Shown: one piece after another, positions 35,609 to 46,973 of the stretch | How positions within the stretch are numbered: the first letter of the stretch is position 1 | Layout of the letters: the number at the start of each line of letters is the position of its first letter | NCBI GenBank assembly: GCA_024138025.1 | Contig: JAMXBD010000392.1 | Coordinates: 868,001 to 932,000 of the forward strand | DNA from: Combretum micranthum | Lineage: Eukaryota > Streptophyta > Magnoliopsida > Myrtales > Combretaceae | Length of the DNA: 64,000 bases | Direction: 5' to 3' | Made by a program: the position numbers and the translations under genes | The notes under the pieces: model-generated | Databases searched by the model: none | Told to the model about the DNA's origin: nothing | The model's input: the letters and a program-made list of their open reading frames with translations, nothing else

Positions 35609-36646
35609 TTGGACAGCTGGCCAAGATGCTATCTGAGAGGCAACCTGGGTCACTTCCTAGCAATACTGAGGAATCCAAGGGAACAGGCAAAAGCAATCAC
35701 TTTAAGGAGTGGAAAAGAAGTGGAATCAAGGAAAAGGAAGGAACCGGAAGGAGAAAAAATTTCAAATCCTGATGAAAAGAAGTTTTCAAAAGAACAACCC
35801 TCTGAAGTAAGAGTCTATACTCCTCCTATTCCTTATCCTGCTCGTCTTCATCAAGATCGTGACAAGGAACAGTTCGGGAAGTTCTTGGAACTATTCAAGC
35901 AACTTCACATCAACATACCATTGGTGGAGGCACTTTCTCAAATGCCAAAATATGCCAAATTCCTTAAGGAATTATTATCCAACAAGAGGAAGCTTGAGGA
36001 TGTGTCTACTGCTGTAGTTGGGGCGGAATGTTCAGCAATAATCCAAAACAAACTGCCAGCTAAATTGAAAGATCCGGGAAGTTTCACAATCCCGTGTGTC
36101 ATTGGAGAACTTTCTGTTGAGAAAGCTCTAGCGGATTTAGGGGCAAGCATCAATTTAATGCCTTATTCATTCTTTAGAAAGCTGGGTTTAGGTGAGCCTC
36201 GTTCTACAAGAATTAGTTTGCAATTAGCCGATAGATCGGTTAAGCTTCCCAAAGGAATTATTGAAGATTTATTGGTAAAAGTTGGGAATTTTATATTCCC
36301 GGTTGACTTTGTGATTCTTGAAATGGATGAGGATGGGGAAGTGCCTTTAATTTTGGGACGACCTTTCCTAGCTACCGCTAGAGCTGTCATAGATGTTGGA
36401 GATGGAAGGTTGACACTCCGGGTTGGTGATGAAGAGCTTATAGTACAAATTCCAACAGTGATGAAAAAGCCCATGGTATGTGATGATTCTTGTTTTAGCA
36501 TTGATGTTATTGATGCTTCTGTGGTGGATAATGTGCAGCATATATTATGCAAAGATGTTCTGGAGTTAAGTTTGATTTGTGAAAAAGAAGAAATGAACCC
36601 TGATGTGCAAGATGTGATAGCCAATTGGAGAAGCATGAGGAGTTGA
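35609..36646 (+). CDS. Athila protease region (open 345-codon frame)
   Basis: A continuous frame whose N-terminal part carries KAITLRSGKEVESRKRKEPE, then RLHQDRDKEQFGKFLELFKQ and LKELLSNKRKLED. The aspartic protease follows: ALADLGASINLMPYSFFRKL supplies the catalytic D-L-G-A, with VPLILGRPFLATARAVID as the second conserved motif. The 5' end is in the GAG-pol linker; an ATG is not expected there in a polyprotein. The frame stops at 36646, before RT, so the polyprotein is broken here. Confidence 0.85.
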   Translation: MDSWPRCYLRGNLGHFLAILRNPREQAKAITLRSGKEVESRKRKEPEGEKISNPDEKKFSKEQPSEVRVYTPPIPYPARLHQDRDKEQFGKFLELFKQLHINIPLVEALSQMPKYAKFLKELLSNKRKLEDVSTAVVGAECSAIIQNKLPAKLKDPGSFTIPCVIGELSVEKALADLGASINLMPYSFFRKLGLGEPRSTRISLQLADRSVKLPKGIIEDLLVKVGNFIFPVDFVILEMDEDGEVPLILGRPFLATARAVIDVGDGRLTLRVGDEELIVQIPTVMKKPMVCDDSCFSIDVIDASVVDNVQHILCKDVLELSLICEKEEMNPDVQDVIANWRSMRS

Positions 36647-37753
36647 TAAAGAAACAAGGGTTCGAGGAATTATCACTAGAAGATGAGAAGAAATTGAAGC
36701 CCTCCATTATAGAACCACCGGTTTTGGAAATGAAGCAACTTCCTGAGTATTTGGAGTACGCTTTTCTGGAAGAAAATTCAAAACTACCGGTGATCATATC
36801 CTCAGATTAAACAGTGAACAAAAAGAGCAATTATTGACAGTTCTTAAGGAGCATAAGCAAGCAATTGCATGGAAGATATCCGACATTAAAGGTATAAACC
36901 CTTCTTTTTGCACTCATAAAATTTTGATGGAAGAAGGATTCAAACCAGTTGTTCAACCCCAGAGAAGGTTGAATCCAAATATGAAAGAAGTGGTAAAGAA
37001 AGAAGTAATTAAACTTCTGGATGCCGGATTGATTTACCCAATTTCTGACAGTTCTTGGGTAAGTCCAGTACAAGTGGTGCCTAAGAAAGGAGGGATGACT
37101 GTGGTCCCAATGAAAGAAATGAGCTGATCCCGATGAGGACAGTCACGGGTTGGCGAGTATGCATTGATTATAGACGGCTTAATGAAGCTACTCGCAAGGA
37201 CCATTTCCCTTTACCTTTCATTGATCAAATGTTAGAAAGGCTTGCAGGTCATATGTTTTATTGCTATTTGGATGGTATGTCTGGTTACTTCCAAATACCA
37301 ATTGCTCCGGAGGATCAAGAAAAGACTACGTTTACTTGTCCCTATGGCACTTATGCCTATAGGAGAATGCCTTTTGGGCTTTGTAATGCACCAGCCACAT
37401 TTCAAAGGTGCATGTTGGCTATTTTTGAAGATTTGGTGGAAAACATTATGGAAGTATTTATGGATGATTTTTCCGTTTTTGGAGATTCATTCAGCAATTG
37501 TCTTGAAAATTTGAAGAAAGTATTGATCCGCTGTGAACAAACTAATCTTGTGCTTAATTGGGAGAAATGTCACTTCATGTGCAAGGAAGGCATAGTTCTC
37601 GGTCATAAAGTATCTCATAAGGGAATTGAAGTTGATCAAGCCAAGGTTGAGATTATTTCCAATCTTCCTCCTCCAACATCAATCAAGGCAATTCGTAGTT
37701 TTCTCGGTCATGCAGGCTTCTATAGGAGGTTCATAAAAGATTTTCCAAGATAG
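36625..37753 (+). pseudogene. Athila reverse transcriptase
   Basis: Fragments 36625-36810 (IEPPVLEMKQLPEYLEYAFL), 36834-37127 (AWKISDIKGINPSFCTHKI, IYPISDSSWVSPVQVVPKKG) and 37133-37753. The last has GWRVCIDYRRLNEATRKDHF, CYLDGMSGYFQIPIAPEDQE, YRRMPFGLCNAPATFQRC and the catalytic MEVFMDDFSVFGD. Frameshifts near 36800 and a TGA near 37125 separate the parts. All catalytic aspartates are present. Confidence 0.9.
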
Positions 37754-38290
37754 CCCGACCTCTCACAAGACTCTTGGAAAAGGATGTACAGTTTGAGTTC
37801 AGTCAAGATTGTCTTGAAGCATTCGACCTCCTCAAAAAGCATCTGATTAGTGCACCAATCATGATCGCTCCGGATTGGAATTTACCATTTGAACTTATGT
37901 GTGACGCAAGTGATTATGCTGTTGGGGCAGTCTTGGGACAAAGAAAAGAAAAGCATTTTCAACCTATCTACTATGCTAGTAGGACTCTAACAGTGCCCAA
38001 GAAAACTACACCACCACGGAAAAGGAGTTGTTGGCTGTGGTGTTTGCCTTTGACAAGTTCCGACCATATTTGATTCTATCAAAGGTAATAGTTTATACTG
38101 ACCATTCTGCTCTTAAATACCTTTTGTCAAAAAGATGCAAAGCCACGCCTCATCCGGTGGATTCTCCTTCTACAAGAATTTGATTTGGAAATCCGAGACA
38201 AAAAGGGGGCAGAAAATCTTGCAGCTGATCATTTGTCACGATTGGAAAACCCTTGTTTAGAATTAAAGGAGGAAGAGATTAATGATGAAT
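37754..38290 (+). pseudogene. Athila RNase H
   Basis: A TAG at 37751-37753 separates it from RT. The frame 37774-38073 reads LISAPIMIAPDWNLPFELMC, DASDYAVGAVLGQRKEKHFQ and IYYASRTL; a frameshift near 38010 then gives the TEKELLAVVFAFDKF-type text and, further on, [12 protein letters not shown] and [20 protein letters not shown] in other frames. RNase H domain of the Gypsy type. Confidence 0.85.
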
Positions 38291-38303
38291 TTCCGAAGAA
38301 CGG

Positions 38304-39550
38304 TTGTTTACAATAAGAACGAAGAAATTCTTTTCTGAGTTGAAGTATTATTTTTGGGAGGAACCGTTTCTTTTCTGTGTTTGTGCAGATCAATTGATTC
38401 GCCGCTGTGTATCTCATGCGGAAGGTTGGGAAATTTTGCAAGCATGCCATTCTGGTCCTACGGGAGGTCATTACAATGCAAATAGGACGGCCCAGAAAGT
38501 TCTAGAATCTGGATTCTATTGGCCGACTATTTTTAAGACGCCCATAAGGTTGTTAATTTATATGATAGATGCCAAAGAACCGGGAATATTTCCCGACGTG
38601 ATGAAATGCCTCAGAACTATGTCTTAGAATGTGAGGTTTTTGATCTCTGGGGTATCGACTTCATGGGACCGTTTCCAAATTCTTTTGGAAACAAGTATAT
38701 CTTGGTAGCAGTGGACTATGTTTCAAAGTGGGTAGAAGCCCAAGCACTGCCTACCAATGATGCCTGAGTAGTTACCAAGTTCTTAAAAAGTTGTTCTCAA
38801 GGTTTGGAGCCCCTAGAGCTATCAGAAGTGATAGGGGGATGCATTTCTGCAACTATCAACTTGAGAAGTGTTAAAACGATATAGGGTAACTCATAGGATT
38901 GCAACACCATATCATCCTCAAACTAGCGGGCAAGTCGAGGTTTCAAATCGCGATTTGAAAAGAATTCTGGAAAAGTCAGTGTAGCATCATAGGAAGGATT
39001 GGGCAGACAAGCTAGATGATGCGTTATAGGCATATAGGACAGCATATAAGACTCCTTTGGGAACCATACCATATCGACTTGTGTATGGTAAAGCTTGCCA
39101 TCTGCCGGTGGAGATTGAGCATAAAGCTTATTGGGCAATAAAGCAAGTCAATTTTGACTTAAATTCCATCGGAATGAGACGAAGGCTTCAACTGAATGAA
39201 TTGGACGAATGGAGAATGATTGCCTATGAGAACATGCGGATCTACAAGGAAAGAACTAAGCAATATCATGATAAGCGGATCCGTCATCCAAAGCATTTTA
39301 AAGAAGGAGACCAGGTGCTATTGTTTAATTCTCGTTTAAAACTTTTTCCTGGAAAGTTAAATCAAGATGGTCTGGTCCTTTCTTAGTCAAGAAATTTTTT
39401 CCACACGGTGCTGTTGAGTTGGAACATCCTGAGAGTGGAATTTTTAAGGTAAATGGGCAAAGATTGAAGCTCTATCAAGGAGTTGATTTTGAGCAAGAAG
39501 GTCGTGAGGAGTTTCGGCTCCACATCACCAGATCTTTGATTGAATCATAG
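38304..39550 (+). pseudogene. Athila integrase
   Basis: The zinc-finger part includes CVSHAEGWEILQACHSGPTG and TAQKVLESGFYWPTIF. A deletion or frameshift follows, then the core with [20 protein letters not shown] and [15 protein letters not shown], broken by stops between 38760 and 39050. The C-terminal frame 39057-39386 has [40 protein letters not shown] and the [20 protein letters not shown] motif. Inactivated. Confidence 0.85.
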
Positions 39551-39771
39551 CAAGACGTCGAGCTAACGACTATAACCAAAAGCGCTTCTTGGGAGGCAAC
39601 CCATGACTAATTCTTTTATTTATTTTCTTTTGTTTAATTTCTTTATTTTTGAAATCATGATTTTATTATTTTTCTGACAGATTAGGATGCTTGAGAATAA
39701 TTTTAAGGAAAAGATGGATATTGGAGAGGAACAAGGTAAAAAAAAAAAACTAGAAAATTTGCTGTCAAAAC
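39551..39771 (+). other. untranslated spacer after integrase
   Basis: Contains the word GGGAGGCAACCCA (39591-39603), recalled as common just after pol in Athila-type elements, and an A-run. No coding capacity. Confidence 0.4.
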
Positions 39772-40205
39772 GACATTTTTGAGACATGGCTTGTCATAAG
39801 TTGTGTCACTTACTGATCCGAACTGTTTGTTGAAGTTTTAGAATGACATTTGTTAGACACGGCTTGTCTTTTAGCCGTGTAAACTACTGCCCATTTCTTG
39901 CAGAACGACATTTGCAAGACATGGCTTGCCAATTGGCCGTGTAACAAGCTGAGATTAATTTGCATGATGACATTTGAAGGACACGGCTTGTCTTTTAGCC
40001 GTGTAACCTACTGCCTATTGTTTTGCATGATGACATTTGATGGACACGGCATGTCTTTTAGCCGTGTAACTTACTGCCATTCCTATGCGTTTCAAATTTC
40101 CAGACGACATTCGCAAGACATGGCTTGCCAATTGGCCGTGTAACAAGCTGTGGATAATTTGCATGGACGACATTTGCTAGACACGGCCTGTCTTTTGGTC
40201 GTGTA
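39772..40205 (+). repeat. seven-unit tandem repeat with hairpin core
   Basis: Units start with GACATT at 39772, 39845, 39907, 39969, 40032, 40106 and 40169, spaced 62-74 bp. Each carries ACACGGCT...AGCCGTGT or its variant ACATGGCTTGCC...GGCCGTGT, so each transcript unit could fold into an 8-bp hairpin. The two variants alternate irregularly. A related, isolated unit lies at 40903-40942. The repeats sit between integrase and the extra ORF of the Athila-like element. Confidence 0.9.
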
Positions 40206-41112
40206 ACCTACTGCCCTCATTCCATTAAAAGACGCATGCTTTCAATTTATTTCCTTCATTTATTTCATTTGTGCGTTTGGAATACAAAGAGACTTGCTTT
40301 GCAAAGATAAAATCCTCTCATTCTATCTTCTTGTTTCACGCAAAAAGTTCAAGCAAAAATCAAGGGAAATCCAAGTAAGTTTTTCATCATCTCTCATCTT
40401 TGAGTATCTACATATTCATGACTCCATTAAAGGTATTGATTTGGGATTTTAGGCTTTTTGATTGCATGTTACCCTAAATTAATTCGTTCTTGATGAAGAA
40501 CATTTGCATATGAAATCTTAGTCATGCGTGATCCACTGTTGATGGGCTGTTGGGTTGTCCTAAGGTTAGTAGATGTATGCGTGATCCATGGTTTGTTTGT
40601 AAGATTGTTGGGTTAGATGATGCATGTGTGAATCCTTAGATCTAGGAATGGGTTGCTTGGTTTGATAAACGAATGAATGTATGATTCATGGTTGAATGGG
40701 TGTTGGGTTGATGATTTGCGTGATTCCTATGGGTCAAATGGTTGTTGGGTTGTTCATGATTTTTGTAATCCATGTTGAATGGGGTTTGTTTGATACCTTA
40801 GTTTACTCAAGATGGGTTGGTCGGATTGTTGTGTTTAGAAGACAATTAGGATTTCATCCATGAGATTTAGGGAAGAAGATGAAGTGTTAAAAAAAAAAAA
40901 AACGACACGACAGTGACTAGCCGTGTCACTTAGTCGTGTCTTGCTAGGGATTTTTAGGCTTTAGGTGTTAAAAAAAAAAAAAAGAGTATTTTGATAGATA
41001 GAAGTATTACCATTAGTTTAATTATGGATTATACAAGGGAGACGATTTGTGTTATAGCAGTGTTTTTTGTGCTTAATTCTTTCAATTCATTAAAATTGGT
41101 TATTATTTCAGA

Positions 41113-42500
41113 TGCGGCAGAAACAAACAGCAAGAAAGAAAACTTCCTCCCATCGCCAGTCTCTTGGCCGAGCTCCGGATCCCCCGAGACCGACCCAACC
41201 CAACGTCCAGAATTGAACAGGACCGTTACAATGTGCTTTTAGGTAGACAACTGGCTGGTAATATGCTATTCAACTGGAAGGGATTAGCAAAGTTTAAAAA
41301 GGCGGATGAGATTCGTTCTTTGATCAGCCACAACGGATGGGATAAAATGGTTTGAAGTCAATGAAAAGTGTACCGACAGATCACACTTGAATCCTCTCCA
41401 CATTCCGGATTGAAATCAAGCAAAGCATTCGGGAATTAAACAATAGCATCACTTTTAGAATTAATGGCCAAGAACACACTGTGACTATTCGGGAAATCTG
41501 TGAAGCTATGTGATTTTATTCAGCTGACTTTCTAGCAACCGAGGAATTTGTACACCTTCCTGTGGATTGGCCACCGGGGCTATTCAATTACTTATATTGG
41601 GGAAAGATCAGTCCTGCTACTCCCTATAAGGCAAAGGAAGCTAAGGCCTGAACACTGAGGGATGTTAATCATAGGATCATACATTGGATCATCACTCATT
41701 CAGTCAATGGTAAAGGACACAGCACTGGAGTGGTGGGGACATATGAACTCTTATACTAGCATAGTATAATTGAGAAAGTTCCACTGAACTTGGGAGTAAT
41801 GCTTGCTTTCTTCTTCCATCGGCAAGCCAAAACTAACAAAGCTAAGGGCACTATTTACTGTGGAGCCTATATTACTCGCTTGTTGAAGGGATTACAGATT
41901 TTTCCTGCTGAAGAACCCAAGGATTCTGTTGCTACTTCTCATATTATTACACTTTCCACCCTTGGGAAGTGGTTTGGGAAGCCGGGACCATCTACATCTA
42001 GGTTATCTCCTTCAACCCAGTCACCTTATGACGTGCTTACAAAGAAAGTGGATAAGAACCGCCACATTCTACAGAAGATGAAATCTTTGTTCAAGGCTCT
42101 CATCCGCACCACCAAGCATCAGACCCGACATCAAGAAGCTATATATTCTTGTCTGAAAGGGATAGCAGCTCATAACAATGTGGAATTCTCTCCACCACAG
42201 ACTGGACCATCAGAGACTATTCCCTCCTCACCCGATGATGTTCAGGTAGAATCTTTTCATACTCTGTTACAGGATAGCGATGATGAGGAGGTAGATGCTC
42301 AGATTCGTGCTTCAGAGGAAAATATTACTGAAGAAGCATCTGAAGAGGAAGTCGATGAAGATGAGGAAGAAGAGGAAGATGATGAAGAATCTGAAGAGGA
42401 AGAAGAAGAAGCAACCATAACACCCACACCACCAAAGAAGAAGAAACAGAAAAAGATAGTGGATGAGGATGAAGATGATCCTGATTATCAAGGAGATTGA
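41113..42500 (+). pseudogene. extra ORF of the Athila-like element (env-position protein)
   Basis: Begins at ATG 41113 (MRQKQTARKKTSS, basic), is frameshifted by 41210 into DRYNVLLGRQLAGNMLFNWK, and is broken again around 41360-41790. The open frame 41790-42500 (236 codons) has ARLLKGLQIFPAEE-like text, a helical stretch, a long Glu/Asp run near residues 170-215 and a Lys-rich nuclear-signal-like PPKKKKQKK. It occupies the position of the env-like ORF of Athila elements, but I see no signal peptide or membrane span and no env resemblance. It fits the plant retroelement-associated domain family of unknown function that occurs at this position. Confidence 0.65.
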
Positions 42501-44028
42501 TTCCTTGATTTGTTACTATTTTGATGATTGCTGATAATATATTGGATAACTGTATCTATGAGAACCCAATCTTGGGTTAGACTCTATAAGGCTTACAAGT
42601 AGAATCATGAGTGCTGACTTTTGTTTCTTTATTTTTTATTTTTTTTGTTTTTATCTTTTGTTTATGCTTTTGTTTTGCAGCCCAGATGAACTCTGACCTG
42701 ACTTGTTGTCACTGCTACTCCTTTTTGTTGAACTCTTGCAAGCTGAAAAATTGTCCTTAAACAGGGAAGTCTCATTCTCCTTATTCCATTCCTCGCTATA
42801 TTATATCTGTTTTGACATTAGGTACAATGTCCAATCTAAGTGTGGGGGAATTTAGGGATATTCTAGGGATACTATTGATAAAATTTGGTTTTCTGTGCTT
42901 GTTGTAAATGTGAAAAACCCCACTTTACACTTTGCTATTATACTTGAAAATATACTTAGAAAAATGTTTAGAAATAGCATTCATAAAAAAAAAAAAAATA
43001 CCTTACTCATCTATTTTGTGATTAGTATACTTAGTTGAAATTGTAGGATGAAATCTAGGTGTGGTAAACTTACTTGCTAATTAGGGATGGAATCTAGAGT
43101 CTAAAAGTGGATCGAAGTCCTTAGTTGAAAGTTAAATGGTTGTGGTTCTAAGCTTGTTAATTTATATATTTTCTTTTCAAATATTTTGAGAGCCCTCCTA
43201 ATCTTTGGTGAAAGAGTATATGAAGTTCATCCCTTGGTGATCCTTTTTTTTAGAATAAATCTCTTTGGAAATAATCAATTGTCGTGCTAAATTGAATACA
43301 AATAGCATGCTTTTTATATGCAATTGATGAAAAAAATCAAAAGGCCTATACTCCAATGACTCAAGCATTTGAGTTATGAGTATCCTAACTTGAAGGTTAG
43401 AGTGAGTAGAGAGTTCGATGGGGTCCCTTTAAAACCTGGTCACTTGGGTGATGAGCCCGGGATGTGCCGACTCGATGAACTCACTATAACGAGAAGGGCG
43501 AAAAGGCAAAAGTTCATTAGATGAACTTGAAAAAGAGAGCTGAAAAGATGCAGGCTACACCCTGTCCAGAGGAAAAGGAAAAGAAGCGGGCAAAAACCCG
43601 TCCCTCTGAAAGCTAAAATTTTTAAAGATATTTTTAAATAAAGGGAGAAAATCCAGGGGAAGAACAGATACAATTACTTTCACTTTAGATTATTGTGCTT
43701 AAAAAAGTAGTTGAAGAGTTTATATATTTGTTAAAAAGTGGTGAAGTATAACTAGGTCTCTTTTGCTATTGTTTGACTTCGTGTTTATTTTGTGACTTTG
43801 GAAGCTATTTTAATTGGTGAGGGTAAAGTTTAACTTACCTGGATTAGCCTTAGAATTTTGATTAAAGTATGCCAATTACATTTAAATGATAGATTTGAGC
43901 AGTAGGTATAAAAGCAAGTTGCTATAATAAAAATGAATGCTATGTTTTAACTTATGAAATTTGTTTTGAGTATATTTGATGATAGATTTTGTCCTTGATT
44001 GTTTGGTTGAGGACAAGCAAAAACTCAA
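42501..44028 (+). other. 3' untranslated region of the Athila-like element
   Basis: No convincing ORF up to the polypurine tract. Two GTGTGGGGGAATTT-like words occur at about 42840-42852 and at the real polypurine tract (44029-44041), so the first may be a second plus-strand primer site. Confidence 0.5.
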
Positions 44029-44041
44029 GTGTGGGGGAATT
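44029..44041 (+). other. polypurine tract of the Athila-like element
   Basis: GTGTGGGGGAATT directly before the TGATAAACC start of the 3' LTR. Confidence 0.8.
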
Positions 44042-45538
44042 TGATAAACCAAAATTACTCCTATTTTATGAATGCCAAAATGGACTTTTATTGATCATTT
44101 ATTGATAAATATTGTGAATTTGGTATTTCAAAATATTAATTTATGCTTTTAGGTTTTTAAAGGAGATAATTTTTAAAGAAAGCAAAGATAGGTCAAAATT
44201 GCAAAAATTTGGATTAAGAAGAACTCAACATGACAAGATCAAGCCATGTCTTTCAACCATTACAAGGAGGAAGCAAAATTAAAGGATAAAAATCAAGCTT
44301 TTGAAAGACATTTGCAAGACATGACCTGTCTCAAACCATGTCAACCTGGAAATTGAACTTTGCAAAGGACATTTGTGAGACATGACCTGTCACTCGCCCT
44401 GTCGATTTAATAAAAAGTCATTCAATGAGAAAACGACTTTTTAACTACAGTAACCTCCATTTTAATACAAGAAACGTTTATTTCGGTTATGGAAGGAGCG
44501 TTACTTGAAAGGCCAAAAGACTCATAACCTCCAAAACCTTTCATCTCTCCTCATCAAGAGCAATTAATTCCATTCAATTGAAGATGGTTATAAAAAGGAG
44601 ATGGTGGAAGAGAAAGAAGACACACAAGATTTTGATAAGGAGAGTTTTCAAAAGAGAAGGAGTTCTGGAGATTCCAATAACAATTCAAGATCATCAAGGA
44701 TTGAAGATCCGATACTTTTGAGCTATAATCTTTTCGGGTAGTATCATGAGTTCGAATTTCTATGTTGAATTTCATGTATTACTATTGATTACTATGAAGG
44801 AGTAGTTTTTCAGATCTGGGTTTTGTCGAATTTCATATTTATCATGTGTTGAGACTTTGTTCTTAATGAATTATTGAAGTTCTTTTGTTCAATTGCATGG
44901 TTGTTAACCGTTCTTAAGTTTGTATGTCCGGAAATACAGATTTATGCATGATTTTCATTTAAGTTAATTGAAAGATTACTTTTATGAATTGATCTATGCA
45001 ATTGAAGAGATTTGTTTGTAATTCTAGACATAGAATAGCAAGAATCTTCTATTCTTAAGAGTTTATGTTATTAATGCAAATTTAGGTTGCTATTGATTTA
45101 GGAGATATCCTAATCGATTAACCTAGGTTTAGATAAATTGTTAGATTCGAAAGAATTAACAATTTGCTCAAGGAACTCTATAGCTTAAGAACTAATCTTA
45201 ATTATCTAAATGGGTTGTCAATGATACATATGATAAATTGAAAGTAAGACAAAACCTGGATTATTAGACCTTAATTGAATCTTGTTTAGTTATTGGAGCT
45301 GTGTTAATAGTGTTTTAAAGAAAATTAGATAAAGTAGTAAAATCATCGAAATTGTTCAGTTAGATAGTAGAATACGATTTAGTACTAGTATTTGCCTATT
45401 CCCTGAGGACGATCCCGATTTTTAAAAGCTATACTATATTCACGATAGGTACACTGCCTATTACCTTTATAGCAATTTTAAGAACGGGCCTTTATAAATT
45501 TAAAACTACGCTTGAAGGTAAAAAAAAATAATCCATCA
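44042..45538 (+). repeat. 3' LTR of the Athila-like element
   Basis: Begins TGATAAACCAAAATTACTCC and ends AATAATCCATCA. Compared with the 5' LTR it has an 11-bp duplication near its start, a longer A-run at its end and several one-base indels, but it is otherwise closely alike. Confidence 0.92.
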
Positions 45539-45545
45539 GATACCA

Positions 45546-45817
45546 TGAGCCAAAACCGAAAAAATAATTATAATTCTCATTCGTAAAATACAAGGAGTAT
45601 ACATGTCTTTTATAGTACAAAAAGGAGCAAAAAAAAAAAAAAAAAGAAAGAAAGAAAAAACAAATCACCTTAAGACTGGAAATAATCAGTCTTAATTGAA
45701 TCCCTCCAATTAAGGAATATTGATCTTTGAGCAATTGACTTTTGACCAATTTCTCCTAAGATAATTACAACTTTTCTAATCTATAATTTTGTATTTACAA
45801 CTCATCACATCTCGACA
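45546..45817 (-). repeat. 5' LTR of the nested-host Copia element
   Basis: Runs from TGAGCCAAAACC to ATCTCGACA on the plus strand and pairs with 28943-29205. The adjacent CCA (45543-45545) completes the TGGTATC primer site interrupted by the Athila-like insertion. Confidence 0.85.
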
Positions 45818-46973
45818 TACATCTTATTGGAATACAATTTTAAATGCTAACCTTTTCTAAAGGAAATGGAAATTGTAGATGATACAAGAAAATAAGAGGT
45901 TACTCTACTGATTAATCCGGCTTGAGCAGAAGCCACATGCTATGAGAGTAAGAAAGACAATTTACAAAAATGTAACCTAAGGAAAAGCATGCATTGAGAG
46001 AAAACACAATAAACAGCCCATTCTTATGACCATAATAATCCAACTGATGTTTAGTATAATGGCACATCATGCGAGTTATCAGTGAGAATTTTTGTCAAGA
46101 TCTTGTAATTGTGTGATAAAATATGAGTGTGTTTTGTATAGAGAATTTTCCCTTAGCCTTTGAAAATACGATTTCTACAAACCATTCCTTCAAACCACCT
46201 TTGAGCACCCAATGGGAACCAGTGAATGGCAAACCTGTAAATATAATGGATGTATCACCATTTGCAAAATTGGCTAGAGTAATCATAACCTTAGGCCCAA
46301 TAGCTAAAGAAGCATCAAGCAGAAAAATATGATTGAAATGTCCGACTTCTATAAATTCATGGTGTAGATGAAAACCACCACAAATATGCAGAAAACTACC
46401 CTGAATTTTTGAGCTTTCGGAGAGGAGGACATGTGAAATAGTCATTTCTATAATGACAAGAAGCAAAGATATCGTCAGGGACTTCAACCATATCACGAAA
46501 TGCAGCATTAGCTCAAAACATCTCTGATTCTGGAATATCCTCCATTAAGGTACTCATTAATCATCACATGCCTTGTTTTTGGGTGCACTTACAAGAATGT
46601 AGGAGTTTCCAACCGTTCTGTAAATTTCCAACACTACTTCTCTCATCAAAACCCCTGTTCTTGATAGTATTTTCATTCTTTCTTGGTCATTTCTTGATAG
46701 CATTGAGTATACTGATTCTAAGGACTGTATGGGAGGACCCTCAACAAGATATGGTCACGAGCCCCTAGGACCTTAAGATGTGATACATTGTAGATTGTTG
46801 GTCCAAACTAAGCATGTCAAATGAATGATTGGAAGGTGATCTTGGTGAATAATTGCATCTGTAAGAGTAACTGGGAATAAGAAGTTCTCAAACGAAGGAT
46901 GTAGTGCAGCGTCAAGTGCTTGGTGAGCTCTTTTCAAGCAAACTTAGTTGAATGAAAAGCTTATGTCATATTG
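45818..46973 (-). pseudogene. SDE3-like copy D, 3' flank and exon-3 remnant
   Basis: Resumes exactly where 28942 broke off and matches 13535-14640 of copy A. The coding remnant (46973-46060, minus strand) keeps text such as MITLANFANGDTSIIFTG and the FITQL end, with frameshifts and stops (notably around 46430-46560). Copy A has TAG after FITQL; here the codon is CAA and the frame runs seven more codons to TGA near 46080. Homology stops at CATAT (46973), where TGCCGACACCC begins, so the upstream exons are lost or displaced. Confidence 0.8.

Larger units (their letters stand above)
32781..45538 (+). mobile_element. Athila-like Gypsy LTR retrotransposon (nested)
   Basis: The 12.76-kb element has LTRs at 32781-34235 and 44042-45538, both TG...CA. 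The target duplication is GATAC (32776-32780 and 45539-45543). Primer site 34242-34259, polypurine tract 44029-44041. Order: GAG, protease, RT, RNase H, integrase, a tandem-repeat spacer, then an extra ORF with acidic and Lys-rich tail. The tRNA-Asp primer site, the large size and the extra ORF after pol are hallmarks of the plant Athila/Calypso lineage. Frameshifts break several domains. LTRs are nearly identical apart from small indels, so it is younger than its host Copia element. Confidence 0.9.
28943..45817 (-). mobile_element. Copia-type retrotransposon, itself holding a nested Gypsy element
   Basis: It has LTRs at 28943-29205 and 45546-45817, an exact 5-bp target duplication TACAT (28938-28942 and 45818-45822), a polypurine tract and a primer site, all in minus-strand order. 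Removing 28943-45822 rejoins AACTTGTACAT to CTTATTGGAATACAA, which parallels AACTTGTACATACTACTGAA in the uninterrupted copy A. The element's own sequence is 28943-32780 plus 45544-45817, about 4.1 kb; the rest is the nested Athila-like element. GAG is nearly all missing: only about 160 bp separate the primer site from the protease. It is non-autonomous and decayed. Confidence 0.9.

Noticed and set aside
35231..36797. Long minus-strand frames inside the Athila-like element
   Set aside because: Antisense shadows of the GAG and protease frames; the plus-strand frames carry the conserved motifs.
42840..44041. Small frames in the Athila 3' region, for example 43440-43673 minus
   Set aside because: Hydrophobic translation of the antisense strand of an untranslated region; no support.
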